A stretch of DNA of 64,000 nucleotides from Photorhabdus noenieputensis (GTDB taxonomy: Bacteria > Pseudomonadota > Gammaproteobacteria > Enterobacterales > Enterobacteriaceae), in contig NZ_RCWC01000014.1 in assembly GCF_018448935.1 (NCBI RefSeq), forward strand, positions 59,861 to 123,860. The letters are read 5' to 3'. Position 1 is the stretch's first letter; each line of letters opens with the position of its first letter. Positions 50,909 through 61,248 of this stretch are shown here, in pieces. A model generated the notes under the pieces. That model worked only from the letters and a program-made list of their open reading frames with translations, did no database searches and had not been told where the DNA came from. The position numbers were made by a program, and so were the translations under genes.

Positions 50909-52813
50909 TTATTTCGATGGCGTCAAAGAAAAGGTCAATGTCTCTAACGGTTGAAGCGTAATCAACGCCGTTTTATTGATAAACTTCGGCAGCGAGCTGT
51001 TCTCGCCATAATCGATATTAACGTCATATACCGAAGGCTGATTATCCGGTAATTCAAGATCGCTTTGCAGATCCAGATAATATTGTTTCACTTCATCAGC
51101 AGGATTGCGCAAAGTGATAATCGACTTTTTCGGACTCCAGGCTCCCCAACCGTACACCGCCAGATCGGTGGGATCTTTACCAATCCAATGGGTATCAAAC
51201 AGCACATCTTTATTTTTCTCTGACCATTTCGCCGCGTTTGCCAGCGTATCCCAATCCTCGGTGGTCAACAGTTCAGGCGTAACATACATCTCTTGTAACT
51301 GAGTACCGCTGCCAAAATAGCTCCAAACTTGATCGGCAAAATCTTTAGGTGACTGTTTATCCAGATGCTTAGCCTGTTTAGCATAAACAATGCCATGCAG
51401 CATCAACGAATTCAGTGGGAACAGTGGTCCCTTTGTTACGACATTACGATAAGTTTCCGCATCACGATAGGTAAGCCACTGCTGCACTTTGGAACCTGTA
51501 CCGAGAAACTCCACATCATAGCCACCACGCCAAATAGAATCGGCGAAAAATAGCCAGGAAGGCGTGGCTTTGGTGCCGGTGGTCAAATTGATAAACAACT
51601 CATTGCCTGTATTGCGCATATCTTCAATAAGATGGATAGCGGCATCAAAATCACTGGTGAATGAACTCCCTTTAATCACACGATCAGCATTGCCGGTACC
51701 GTCCAGCTTAAACATGGATACATTTTGTTGTTGAACCAAGTTGAGCACCCGCTTATGGAAATTGGCGTAGTAATTAGGGCCTGAAAGCGCAAATCTGCCA
51801 TCTATCACTTCATAACCAAACTCCTCCGCATGAGAAACACGTTGCTCACCCGGTTTACCATAACCGCCCCAAGGAGAGAGCCAAATACCTAAACGAGCAC
51901 GATATTGATCTGCTTCTTTTTTAAGATTTTTAAACTCATGGGGAAATGCCTCACTAAACCCCCAATCTCCTTTGAGATTATCCCAACCATCATCAAACAG
52001 ATAACCACCCAACTTCACACCGCGCTTAGTCACCAACTCCTGCCCAAACTGCTTGATACGCGTCAACGACTCTTGTTCGGTATAAGGAGTGAAGTAACCA
52101 ATATCGTACCAAGAGTTGTAATGTAGGTAAGGGCTATATTGACGCGGACGAGCATGGTTCAAAAATTCATTGACGTTACGCCGCAATTGCCCCGCCTGAT
52201 AAACACCAACATACGTCTTGTAACTTAACGTTTTCCCCGGCTCTAGTGGGATAGAGAGCGCAATTTTTTGCGAAGCGCTCCCTTTATAAGCCTCAGTGGT
52301 AATCAATGGATTACCGGGAACAATAAAGAAGCTATCACTGACAATCGGTGAACTAATGATAGAGCCGTGAACAAAAGGGGTTTTAGTGCGAAATGGCATC
52401 AACGAGACAGAGCTAAGCTCCAACGCGTTTTCCTGCGGTGTAATCGTGATTTCAAACGAGCCGTACTTATCTTTATCCTCCACAGTAATGATATTTCTTA
52501 CCTGAATGTCACCATGTTTCAGGGAGACAACAATACGATTGCGCTTTTTGCTAATATCAGTAATCTGAAAGTCTTTAGCCGTGAGCTTTTCTCCTGATTT
52601 CAACGTGATTTCAAACAGATTATCAATGATGATTTGATCGTGGTTTTTTGGATTTTCAAACTTTAATTGCGTCACTTTACCGTGTTCGTCGCTAACCGTT
52701 ACATGGTAATTGTTACCGTCCAACAGCCAGCTATCTGCCCAGACTGGAGCACTATACAACACGGAACTCGCTAATAAACTCAACGTAATTTTATTTAACG
52801 TTCTTATTTTCAC
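50909..52813 (-). CDS. Exported GH36-like (alpha-galactosidase/N-acetylgalactosaminidase) glycoside hydrolase
   Basis: 634 aa from a GTG at 52813 with AAGGAAA upstream and a signal peptide (KITLSLLASSVLYSAPVWA). The beta-sandwich N-terminal region is followed by a TIM barrel holding GGYLFDDGWDN near 295 and MFKLDGTGN near 385; the Asp of KLD matches the GH36/melibiase nucleophile. Predicted to act in the periplasm or outside, releasing alpha-linked galactose or N-acetylgalactosamine. It is last in the aga-like operon, which supports an amino-sugar substrate. The longer frame from 52882 would overlap agaY and lacks the signal, so I reject it. Confidence 0.75.
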   Translation of the reverse strand: MKIRTLNKITLSLLASSVLYSAPVWADSWLLDGNNYHVTVSDEHGKVTQLKFENPKNHDQIIIDNLFEITLKSGEKLTAKDFQITDISKKRNRIVVSLKHGDIQVRNIITVEDKDKYGSFEITITPQENALELSSVSLMPFRTKTPFVHGSIISSPIVSDSFFIVPGNPLITTEAYKGSASQKIALSIPLEPGKTLSYKTYVGVYQAGQLRRNVNEFLNHARPRQYSPYLHYNSWYDIGYFTPYTEQESLTRIKQFGQELVTKRGVKLGGYLFDDGWDNLKGDWGFSEAFPHEFKNLKKEADQYRARLGIWLSPWGGYGKPGEQRVSHAEEFGYEVIDGRFALSGPNYYANFHKRVLNLVQQQNVSMFKLDGTGNADRVIKGSSFTSDFDAAIHLIEDMRNTGNELFINLTTGTKATPSWLFFADSIWRGGYDVEFLGTGSKVQQWLTYRDAETYRNVVTKGPLFPLNSLMLHGIVYAKQAKHLDKQSPKDFADQVWSYFGSGTQLQEMYVTPELLTTEDWDTLANAAKWSEKNKDVLFDTHWIGKDPTDLAVYGWGAWSPKKSIITLRNPADEVKQYYLDLQSDLELPDNQPSVYDVNIDYGENSSLPKFINKTALITLQPLETLTFSLTPSK

Positions 52814-52851
52814 AGCAGTTTCCTTATAGTCAGAATGAAAAAACAGAACCG

Positions 52852-53721
<870 letters not shown>

Positions 53722-54156
53722 TTAAATGCCATCCAGATTCGGGCTGTCATACCTTCGTTTCTGTTGTTCATGCCACAGGCTGGTTAATCCCCGCCGTCCA
53801 CATTCCAGCGCCATATCACGAAATGTTTCCAAGGTTATATCTTCACGGTCCAGCATCATCTCTACCGCCAATTGCATATTAGTACCGGTGATAACTTCAT
53901 AACATGGATTAGCTATTGCCAGTTGCGCCGCCTGCCGAAATGGTGATCCCCCCAGTAAGTCACTGAGAATAATGACACCTTCACCACTATCACAGGCGGT
54001 ACAAGCCGCCTCTAACAGCACCAATAATTGTTGCGTACTGATTCCCTCAGGAAAATCGACAGCGCAGCACTGCGGTTGTCGTCCGACGACTTGTTCCACT
54101 GCCTGCAACAATCCACTGGCGAAATGCCCATGACCGGTGATTACAATACCTAACAT
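53722..54156 (-). CDS. agaF: PTS EIIA, mannose family (galactosamine-type)
   Basis: 144 aa with the phosphorylated His in VITGHGHFASGLLQA near residue 10. Passes phosphate from HPr to AgaV. 9 bp gap to agaY downstream. Confidence 0.88.
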   Translation of the reverse strand: MLGIVITGHGHFASGLLQAVEQVVGRQPQCCAVDFPEGISTQQLLVLLEAACTACDSGEGVIILSDLLGGSPFRQAAQLAIANPCYEVITGTNMQLAVEMMLDREDITLETFRDMALECGRRGLTSLWHEQQKRRYDSPNLDGI

Positions 54157-54178
54157 TCCCTCTCCTCAGTGCCGTTTA

Positions 54179-55072
54179 TTAAAGAAAACCCACAAACTTC
54201 CCTACAATGCCGATCACAACCGTCAAACCAATTAACTTGATCGGAGAAAATCCTTTTTTCATCAACCAAAACACCAGCAGGGTGAAACACAACGGCAATA
54301 AATTAGGCATCAGTTTGTCCAGCACATCCTTCTGCAACGCCACACTGGCCTTACCGGCGTTTATCACTACCGGCGTCGAGAGATGGACATAGGAAGCGAC
54401 CAACGCTCCGATTACCGTCATTCCCACGATTGAAGCGGCATGGGAGATCTTTTTGGTATGCTTTTTCAACAATGTCAACGCACTGGTTCCTGCACGATAA
54501 CCATAATGCGCCAGACCAAAACGCAAGCCGAAATGCACGATATTGAATAACAACAGGAATATGATGGGGCCGAATAGGCTGCCTTGCAGCGCCAGAGAAG
54601 CCCCGATACCCGCGCAAATGGGTAGCAGAGTCAACCAGAACAATGCATCACCAATCCCACCGAGCGGCCCCATCAACGCCACTTTCACGGCACGAATAGT
54701 GGAAATTTTCTCTTTATTCCGCTCCATTGCCAGCACCAACCCAGACAGGAAGGTGACATCAAACGGATGCACATTGATAAACTCCATATGCATCTTCATC
54801 GAGTTTGCCAGATCTTGCGGATTCTTGTGGATCTTGCGCAGACCAGGGATCAAGGTGTACAACCAGCCCCCCGCCTGCATACGCTCATAGTTAAATGATG
54901 CCTGTAGCAACAAAGAGCGCCACGCCATACGGTTCAAATCGCCTTTGGTCAGATCTTCACTCGGTATCGTGTCCTGATAGTCATCCTGCTCAACCTGACT
55001 GGTTGCCAGCGCCTGCGCCATTCTGTTCTCAGCTTTAGCTGCCATAGCCGCATCGGTGTCGTTAAATGCCAT
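54179..55072 (-). CDS. agaE: PTS EIID, mannose family
   Basis: 297 aa; SFNYERMQAGGWLYTLIPGL, FINVHPFDVTFLSGLVLAMER and GPLGGIGDALFWLTLLP are typical of EIID. Membrane helices in the C-terminal half. It overlaps the upstream EIIC gene by 11 bp. Probable sugars are galactosamine or N-acetylgalactosamine by similarity to the aga systems. Confidence 0.9.
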   Translation of the reverse strand: MAFNDTDAAMAAKAENRMAQALATSQVEQDDYQDTIPSEDLTKGDLNRMAWRSLLLQASFNYERMQAGGWLYTLIPGLRKIHKNPQDLANSMKMHMEFINVHPFDVTFLSGLVLAMERNKEKISTIRAVKVALMGPLGGIGDALFWLTLLPICAGIGASLALQGSLFGPIIFLLLFNIVHFGLRFGLAHYGYRAGTSALTLLKKHTKKISHAASIVGMTVIGALVASYVHLSTPVVINAGKASVALQKDVLDKLMPNLLPLCFTLLVFWLMKKGFSPIKLIGLTVVIGIVGKFVGFL

Positions 55073-55859
55073 CTTCCATCTCCTGAGATTGAGTGTGAGA
55101 TTGAGTAGTAGATACGCTGCGTTCAGCGGCCTCTTCCATACGGGAACGGTTAAAGAAATCGATCAATGCAATCGCAAAAGCGCCAAGTGCTACAGCAATA
55201 ATCGGCATATTAAGGAATGTGACTGAAATGAAACCCAGAATGAAATAAGCGATATAAGTCTTTTTCATCATGATCTTCATCAGCATGGAAAAGCCGATAG
55301 CAGGCATCATGCCACCTGCAACCGCCAGACCATCCAACAACCATTTCGGTGCTTTCTGTACCATAACGCTGGCCGCGTCAGCACCGAAATAGACCGGCAG
55401 AAACGCCACGATAAAGTAGAAGCAAAACAGAATAGCAATACCCAGATAATTCACACGCTCCACACCGCGCCAGTTCAACACTTTCACCATCTGATCACAT
55501 TTATGCATCATGGGTGAGAACACAGTAAACATCAGGGTGATACAACCTTGCACCGCAATGGAAAACGGCACCGCGATACCAACTGCGACTTTAGGATCAG
55601 CCCCCGTCAAAATGGCAAATGCCGTACCAATCACGCCACCAATCACCACATTTGGCGGCTGAGCACCAGCCAGTGGCACCATGCCCATCCAGACCAGCTC
55701 CAGTGACCCTCCCACTAACAAACCCGTCTGTACATCCCCTAAAATCAGCCCGACCAACGGCCCAATTACCACTGGACGATGAAAATGAGTCAGCCCATCG
55801 AACAGATCCACCCCGGCCAATCCGGCCAGTAACCCAATCAATATCGCATCAATCAGCAT
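55062..55859 (-). CDS. agaW: PTS EIIC, mannose family
   Basis: 265 aa with several membrane helices (IGLLAGLAGVDLFDGLTHF, GPLVGLILGDVQTGLL, GGSLELVWMGMVPLAGAQPP). Forms the sugar channel with EIID. 10 bp after agaV. Confidence 0.9.
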   Translation of the reverse strand: MLIDAILIGLLAGLAGVDLFDGLTHFHRPVVIGPLVGLILGDVQTGLLVGGSLELVWMGMVPLAGAQPPNVVIGGVIGTAFAILTGADPKVAVGIAVPFSIAVQGCITLMFTVFSPMMHKCDQMVKVLNWRGVERVNYLGIAILFCFYFIVAFLPVYFGADAASVMVQKAPKWLLDGLAVAGGMMPAIGFSMLMKIMMKKTYIAYFILGFISVTFLNMPIIAVALGAFAIALIDFFNRSRMEEAAERSVSTTQSHTQSQEMEDGI

Positions 55860-55869
55860 AACTCACCCC

Positions 55870-56352
55870 TCAAACCAGCAATTTAGCGATAGGTTCTCCC
55901 GCTTCATCCGGCACTCGCCGAATTTCGCAAGTGACGCCCAGTTGCTCCAGTTCACGAAACACCACCACGTCACTGTCATCAACCGAAACCGTCTTATGGA
56001 TTTGACGCTTTCCCTCAGCAAAATGCATATTGCCCACGTTAACAAAGCGGATCGGTACACCGCCTTTTACTAACGTCAGTACATCCTGCGGGGTTTTACA
56101 AACAATGAAAATTTTCTGGCGCTCAGCCGCTTTATGAATCACATCAATGGTTTTTTGCAGGGTGAAATAACGTGTCTGAACCCCATCAGAAACCACCATA
56201 TCCATCAGATTTTGCTGCATCAAATCACCGGCAACATGATCGTTAGCCACCAATACCAAATTGGCCCCCAGTGAATTGGTCCAGGTCACACCGACTTGAC
56301 CATGCACCAACCGGTTATCAATTCGGGTCATTAAAATATTCGGTATCGACAT
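55870..56352 (-). CDS. agaV: PTS EIIB, mannose family
   Basis: 160 aa with the active-site His in NRLVHGQVGVTW near residue 17. Transfers phosphate to the incoming sugar. The ATG at 56352 has AGGAG upstream; the GTG at 56358 lies in it. The start overlaps the end of agaS. Confidence 0.9.
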   Translation of the reverse strand: MSIPNILMTRIDNRLVHGQVGVTWTNSLGANLVLVANDHVAGDLMQQNLMDMVVSDGVQTRYFTLQKTIDVIHKAAERQKIFIVCKTPQDVLTLVKGGVPIRFVNVGNMHFAEGKRQIHKTVSVDDSDVVVFRELEQLGVTCEIRRVPDEAGEPIAKLLV

Positions 56353-57535
56353 AATCACTCCTGCTACATTTTATTCTTGGTGAATACGGTGGATGATAAG
56401 GATAAATTTCCACCCCCTTCACCACGCGATTGACTTCCCCTGTCGGACATGGATTGTCTGGCGTGATGCCCAGTGCCAGCGAGGTTTCAAACGCTAACAT
56501 CTGCAAAAATATCAAATAGGGGAACAACAGCCAGATATCGTCTTGTTCACTGTTAATCACCGTGAACCCTTTCCCCGGTGTGCCACTCAAAGCAACAATT
56601 TGACACGCCAATCCGTCATGATTCAGTTCATGCCACAGATCGAGATCATAACGACGGCAATATTGATCAGCGGAGAGCATCATGACCACCAGCGTATCCC
56701 GTTCGATCATAAACTTCGGCCCATGACGCACCCCCATTGATGAATCGTAACGGGTGATGACATGCCCGGCGGTCAATTCCAGCATCTTGAGCGCCCCCTC
56801 CTCGGCTATCCCAGTAAAACAACCGGAACCCAGACACATCATGCGTTTAAAACCGCTGCACGCCAGTTGCTTAATCTGCATCTGCCACTGCCCTCTTTCC
56901 CGCTCACACAACGCGATCATCGTCATCAACGACGCCCCACTCTGTTCCAACGTCAACGGTCCTAGCAGCAGCACTGTTGCTAACGTCATACAACTGAAAC
57001 TGGACGTCATAGCAAAACTCTGGTCGTGAGAACCCTGTGGCATATTCAACGAACAGACGTGATCGCGTTCTTCGGCATAACACGCTAATGCACCACTGGG
57101 ATTACAGGTCAGCATCAGGTGATAACAGCGTGGCAGGAGCTGATCCGCCAGTTTTACCGCCGCCACGCTCTCCGGGCTATTGCCCGATCGCCCATAAGAA
57201 ATCAGCAAGGTTGAACGTGTTGGATCGAGATATTGCAAAGGAGAAGGCACAATGTCTGTCGTGCTGTACGCAACCACATTCAGTCCACACTGCTCGCGCA
57301 ACCAAGGAGCCAGCGTGCGCCCGATAAATGCGGAAGAACCTGCGCCACATAACACTATCTGTAATTCTGGATCAGACAACAAAGGCTGCAAAAAGGGTCG
57401 CCACAACGCTTCCTCACGTTGCAGATTTTGATATAACTGACGCCAAAGCTCAGGCTGTTGATGAATCTCTTTGGCAGTATGCAACGCATGGTGTTCACGC
57501 AACCAAACTTCGGTATAGGAAAACAGCTCATTCAT
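56318..57535 (-). CDS. agaS: SIS-domain sugar deaminase/isomerase AgaS
   Basis: 405 aa with two SIS domains: GAGSSAFIGRTLAPWL, ISYGRSGNSPESVAAV, then a second in LGSGCFTGIAEEGALKMLEL. AgaS converts galactosamine-6-phosphate to tagatose-6-phosphate. It overlaps agaZ upstream by 4 bp and agaV downstream by about 35 bp, indicating a tight operon. Confidence 0.88.
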   Translation of the reverse strand: MNELFSYTEVWLREHHALHTAKEIHQQPELWRQLYQNLQREEALWRPFLQPLLSDPELQIVLCGAGSSAFIGRTLAPWLREQCGLNVVAYSTTDIVPSPLQYLDPTRSTLLISYGRSGNSPESVAAVKLADQLLPRCYHLMLTCNPSGALACYAEERDHVCSLNMPQGSHDQSFAMTSSFSCMTLATVLLLGPLTLEQSGASLMTMIALCERERGQWQMQIKQLACSGFKRMMCLGSGCFTGIAEEGALKMLELTAGHVITRYDSSMGVRHGPKFMIERDTLVVMMLSADQYCRRYDLDLWHELNHDGLACQIVALSGTPGKGFTVINSEQDDIWLLFPYLIFLQMLAFETSLALGITPDNPCPTGEVNRVVKGVEIYPYHPPYSPRIKCSRSDYVDTEYFNDPN

Positions 57536-58827
57536 GCTAAAACTCCTTGTACCTCGGGCTCACAAGCCTGCGCATAGCTCAAGAGCACAGAACGAATTTT
57601 ATCCAACACCCAAGCGTGTGGGTCATTATCCAACCTTCCGGCATTAACGGCCTGCGCCTGTTCAGGCAGGTATTGACTCAGTAGTGAAAGGGAAACCGGG
57701 CGACAACGCAGGTTATCCATCAAGGTATTCACTGCCTGTTGTACTTGCGGATGAGGCCAATAGTAACGAACGCGATCACTCAAACTGTATTGACGATCAA
57801 TAAACTGTTGATGCGGTGTACCGTGGTAATAACGGTTCCAGTGCTCCGGCTGCTCAAGCATGACCTGTTCTAGCGTGGCGCACAGATGAGCCGCGCCCTG
57901 TTCCCCATTCCATTCACTATCGATTTTATCGAGCGCGAACAGCGCCTCACGTAAAGCAAAAGTCAAAGCCGGACCGACTTTCAGAATGGCAAAGTGATCA
58001 CGTACCAACTCGCGGTAAGCTTGCGCCGTTTGATAATCAGTGGAATGGGCTTCATAGACTAAATAGGGTTGAGATTCGATATATTGGCTCAGTGTCGCTG
58101 CACGTTCAGGTTGATAATGTTCGATATGATGGTGATCGAACTCCACCCCCGGTTGCACCACCAGCGCAATCACCCGCGGCCATACTGGTTCCAATCCAGC
58201 CAATTGCCAAGCTTGTTGATGAACATTCAACGTTGTGGCGGCTGCCTGAGGCGTAGTAATTTGCATTCCTTCTAATGCTTCTTTGGCTCCGCCCGGTACC
58301 GGCACTTCGGTACCTATCACATAAACCGGTGGTTCTCCCCCCACCTGCTGCCAACAACGTTCAGCCACCTGACACAAACGAGCCGCACGTACCGCAACTT
58401 CGTTGTCACCCAGCGGCGTTGGATCATCCAGACAAGACATCGAGCAATCAAGGTGGATCTTACGAAACCCCGCCGCCACATAATCGTGTATCAACGTTTC
58501 AGCCAGTTTCATTGCCTGTTCAGCGGGAAGATCCTGCCAGGCATTTGGTCCAAGATGATCGCCTCCTAACCAGATACGATCACGTGGTAAACCGATGCGA
58601 TCGGCCTGTTGCCAAACTGCATCCCGGAATTGAACCGGTTGCATCCCGGTGTAACCACCAAACTGATTAACCTGATTGGAGGTTGCTTCAATCAGTACCG
58701 AAGTATTACGCTCTTTAGCGACGCGCAAAGCACTTTCCAATACCCAAGGATGAGCGGAACAGACCGAATAGATCCCTACCGCTTCACCTGATTTATGACG
58801 ACGGATAAGTTGTAATAGTGACTGCAT
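57532..58827 (-). CDS. agaZ: Tagatose-bisphosphate aldolase non-catalytic subunit
   Basis: 431 aa with IYSVCSAHPWVLESALR, EATSNQVNQFGGYTGM, HLDCSMSCLDDPTPL, IGTEVPVPGGA, VQPGVEFDH and YEAHSTDYQT, the KbaZ/GatZ/AgaZ family. Needed for stability and full activity of the class II aldolase. Start at 58827 with GGGAG upstream; the frame opens four codons earlier. First structural gene after agaR. Confidence 0.9.
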   Translation of the reverse strand: MQSLLQLIRRHKSGEAVGIYSVCSAHPWVLESALRVAKERNTSVLIEATSNQVNQFGGYTGMQPVQFRDAVWQQADRIGLPRDRIWLGGDHLGPNAWQDLPAEQAMKLAETLIHDYVAAGFRKIHLDCSMSCLDDPTPLGDNEVAVRAARLCQVAERCWQQVGGEPPVYVIGTEVPVPGGAKEALEGMQITTPQAAATTLNVHQQAWQLAGLEPVWPRVIALVVQPGVEFDHHHIEHYQPERAATLSQYIESQPYLVYEAHSTDYQTAQAYRELVRDHFAILKVGPALTFALREALFALDKIDSEWNGEQGAAHLCATLEQVMLEQPEHWNRYYHGTPHQQFIDRQYSLSDRVRYYWPHPQVQQAVNTLMDNLRCRPVSLSLLSQYLPEQAQAVNAGRLDNDPHAWVLDKIRSVLLSYAQACEPEVQGVLA

Positions 58828-58862
58828 GGTGTCTCCCATGCGGGCAAGAATCTCGGTAAGAA

Positions 58863-59636
58863 CTATTCGTCGGCAATAACCACATCCACGCCGAGTTCGA
58901 TTAATGCCCGCCTGTAGTTATCGGGGATCCGACTGTCAGTAATCAGCCGATGAATCTGTCCGGCTTGACGGATCATGCAAAAACTTCTGCGCCCAAATTT
59001 ACTGGCATCCGCCACCGCGATAATTTCATGCGCCACCTCACACATTACGCGATTAAGGTGGGCTTCACCGGGGTGTGGTGTGGTTATCCCTGCTTCCAGA
59101 TCAAAACCATCGACGCCAAGAAATAGGGTGTCAAAGCGATATTGACGCAATTGCTGTTCCGCCGCCGGACCATAGAGCGAGTAGGAGTTCTGACGCACAC
59201 TCCCGCCAAGCACCATCACCTCCATCCGGTCAAACCCCGCCAGTTCATAGGCGATATTCAACGCGTTAGTCATGACCACCAGATCACGCCGCTCTTTAAG
59301 AAATGGCGCGATTTGCGTGGTAGTCGAGCCGGAATCAAGGATCAGGGCATCACCATCCTGAACAAACTGTGCCGCCTTGGCCGCAATGCGCGATTTCACA
59401 TCACGATTGATCCGGCCTTTATCTTGCAAAGGGCGATCAAAGGCGAATTGCTGATTCAACATGGCACCGCCATAAGAACGCAATGCACAACCTTTTTGTT
59501 CCAGATAACGCAGGTCATTACGGATAGTGACGCTGGAAACCCCAAAATGGGTGCTCAGATGCTCAACACGCACACTGCCTTCATGACACAACAAGTCGAT
59601 AATCTGTTCACGTCTTTTTACGGTATCCACAGCCAT
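58863..59636 (-). CDS. agaR: DeoR-family repressor AgaR
   Basis: 257 aa with an N-terminal DeoR helix-turn-helix (VEHLSTHFGVSSVTIRNDLR) and a sugar-phosphate sensor domain (LILDSGSTTTQIAPFL, FLGVDGFD, VADASKFGRRSF). It should repress the operon and be released by a phosphosugar. It lies 36 bp upstream of agaZ and in the same direction, so probably autoregulated. Confidence 0.88.
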   Translation of the reverse strand: MAVDTVKRREQIIDLLCHEGSVRVEHLSTHFGVSSVTIRNDLRYLEQKGCALRSYGGAMLNQQFAFDRPLQDKGRINRDVKSRIAAKAAQFVQDGDALILDSGSTTTQIAPFLKERRDLVVMTNALNIAYELAGFDRMEVMVLGGSVRQNSYSLYGPAAEQQLRQYRFDTLFLGVDGFDLEAGITTPHPGEAHLNRVMCEVAHEIIAVADASKFGRRSFCMIRQAGQIHRLITDSRIPDNYRRALIELGVDVVIADE

Positions 59637-59944
59637 TCCGTTATACCCCTCAGATTTTCAGCGACAAATTTATGCCGCCTGTGATGAATTGCTTTCCCTC
59701 TCTTTCGATTTAATTACAGCAAAAGCAACCAAACGAAATTGTGATCGCTATTACAGTCTATTATATAGACAAAAACTGGCATAAAAGGTTTCGATTAGAA
59801 ACGAAGCGAAAGAAAATATTAAATTTTCTGGTTACTGACTATTTACCCAAAAATCAGTTTTCATCCACCTTTTGGGTAACAATTGATATAAAGAAACGAA
59901 AGCGCTTGGTTTTCAATCAGCAACCACAAAGTTTTATTTTGTCA

Positions 59945-59960
59945 GGTGATAGAGATCACA
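59945..59960 (+). promoter_or_regulatory. CRP-like site
   Basis: GGTGA-N6-TCACA, one mismatch from TGTGA-N6-TCACA. It lies just upstream of a promoter for the beta-lactamase gene, at a distance compatible with activation. Confidence 0.55.
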
Positions 59961-59964
59961 AATT

Positions 59965-59993
59965 TTGTGATTGGGTGTACAAATCCTGATAAA
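59965..59993 (+). promoter_or_regulatory. Candidate promoter of the beta-lactamase gene
   Basis: TTGTGA, 17-base spacer, GATAAA, with T at the extended -10 position. About 45 bases before the ATG at 60038. Confidence 0.5.
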
Positions 59994-60037
59994 ATCCAGG
60001 ACTGAAAGCTCTCACTGTAATTAAGGACACGCCACAA

Positions 60038-61195
60038 ATGACAAAACGACTCTCGGTGCTGACTGGCGGGCTGCTGCTTACCGCTTCTCTCGGCGCTCAG
60101 GCATCGAATACACCCGATCAGACCCGTCTGACAAATACTGTTGATAAGACCATACACTCCCTGATGCAGGAATATGACATTCCAGGAATGTCGATTGCGG
60201 TGACTTTCCGCGGTCAACATTTTTTCTATCAATACGGTGACGCATCAAAAGAGAGCAACACGCCGGTTACCAAAGAAACAATCTTTGAATTAGGCTCGGT
60301 CAGCAAAACCTTTACCGGCAGCCTGATTTCTTGGGCGCAGGTGACGGGAGCCATTTCCCTCTCCGATAAGGCCAGCCAGCATTTTCAACCGCTTGCAGGC
60401 AGCGCCTTTGACAACATAAATCTGCTGAATATTGCCACCTATACCGCGGGCGGCCTGCCGTTACAATTCCCTGATGAGATCGATAGCAATAGCAAAATGG
60501 TGGACTGGTTTCAGCACTGGCAGCCTCAATACACCCCCGGAACCTACCGCCAATACTCCAATCCTAGTATTGGCCTTGCGGGTTATATCGCTGCCCAAAG
60601 CCTTAAAAAACCTTACTCAATACTGATGGAAAACCAGATCCTTTCACCGCTTGGTCTGCACCATACTTGGTTTAACGTGCCCGCGCAGGAGATGAAAAAT
60701 TATGCATTGGGTTATTCAAAAGAGAATAAACCGATTCGCATAAATCCCGGCGTGCTGGATGGGGAAGCCTATGGTCTGAAAACCAGTGCACAGGAGTTGA
60801 TCGGTTTCGTGGATGCGAATATCGATCCTTCCCGCATAGGTGACAGCAAACTGGCGCAGGCCATTCGGGCAACCCATACCGGTTATTACCGGGTGGGGGA
60901 AATGACGCAAGGGCTGGGCTGGGAGCTTTATCACTGGCCCGTTACCCTTGAGCAGGTACTGAGCGGCAACTCGGCGCAGCTCGCTTTTCAAGCCAATAAA
61001 ATTACGGAACTAACGCCGCCAGAGCCGCCAACGGATGCGCTTTTTATCAATAAAACCGGTTCCACCAATGGCTTCGGCGCATATGTCGCATTTGTGCCGC
61101 AAGAGCAAATGGGTATTGTGCTGCTGGCCAACAAAAATTACCCCAACGAGGCGCGCATCAAAGCGGCCTGGCAAATCCTCAAAGCGCTGAAATAA
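60038..61195 (+). CDS. ampC: Class C (AmpC-type) beta-lactamase
   Basis: 385 aa with a signal peptide (LSVLTGGLLLTASLGAQA) and class C motifs: SVSK near 88 (nucleophile Ser), YSN near 174 and KTGSTNGFGAY near 340. Mature length fits AmpC (about 361). The codon use is GC-richer than its neighbours, especially in the 3' half, suggesting transfer. No ampR lies next to it; control may be by the CRP-like site. A DD-peptidase or esterase of the same fold is less likely given the KTGSTNGFG box. Confidence 0.93.
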   Translation: MTKRLSVLTGGLLLTASLGAQASNTPDQTRLTNTVDKTIHSLMQEYDIPGMSIAVTFRGQHFFYQYGDASKESNTPVTKETIFELGSVSKTFTGSLISWAQVTGAISLSDKASQHFQPLAGSAFDNINLLNIATYTAGGLPLQFPDEIDSNSKMVDWFQHWQPQYTPGTYRQYSNPSIGLAGYIAAQSLKKPYSILMENQILSPLGLHHTWFNVPAQEMKNYALGYSKENKPIRINPGVLDGEAYGLKTSAQELIGFVDANIDPSRIGDSKLAQAIRATHTGYYRVGEMTQGLGWELYHWPVTLEQVLSGNSAQLAFQANKITELTPPEPPTDALFINKTGSTNGFGAYVAFVPQEQMGIVLLANKNYPNEARIKAAWQILKALK

Positions 61196-61205
61196 CGCGT
61201 TAAAT

Positions 61206-61231
61206 ACAGCGCCTCCCGCAGGAGGCGCTGT
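61206..61231. terminator. Hairpin between ampC and the effector gene
   Basis: ACAGCGCCTCC, 4-base loop, GGAGGCGCTGT: a perfect 11-bp GC-rich stem between convergent genes. No long T-run. Confidence 0.7.
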
Positions 61232-61248
61232 CCTGACATATCCAGTCG

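Larger units (their letters stand above)
59637..60037. promoter_or_regulatory. Divergent control region of agaR operon and class C beta-lactamase
   Basis: About 400 bases without a gene. Several TTTCG/CGAAA motifs suggest DeoR-type operators: TTTCG at 59703, GTTTC-GATTA-GAAAC at 59788-59802 followed by GCGAAAG, and GAAACGAAAGCG at 59892-59903. Further right are the CRP-like site and promoter listed separately. Which motif AgaR binds is inferred. Confidence 0.5.

Noticed and set aside
54543..58791. Numerous plus-strand frames opposite the aga-like operon
   Set aside because: They are antisense shadows of GC-rich genes, without ribosome-binding sites or family matches.
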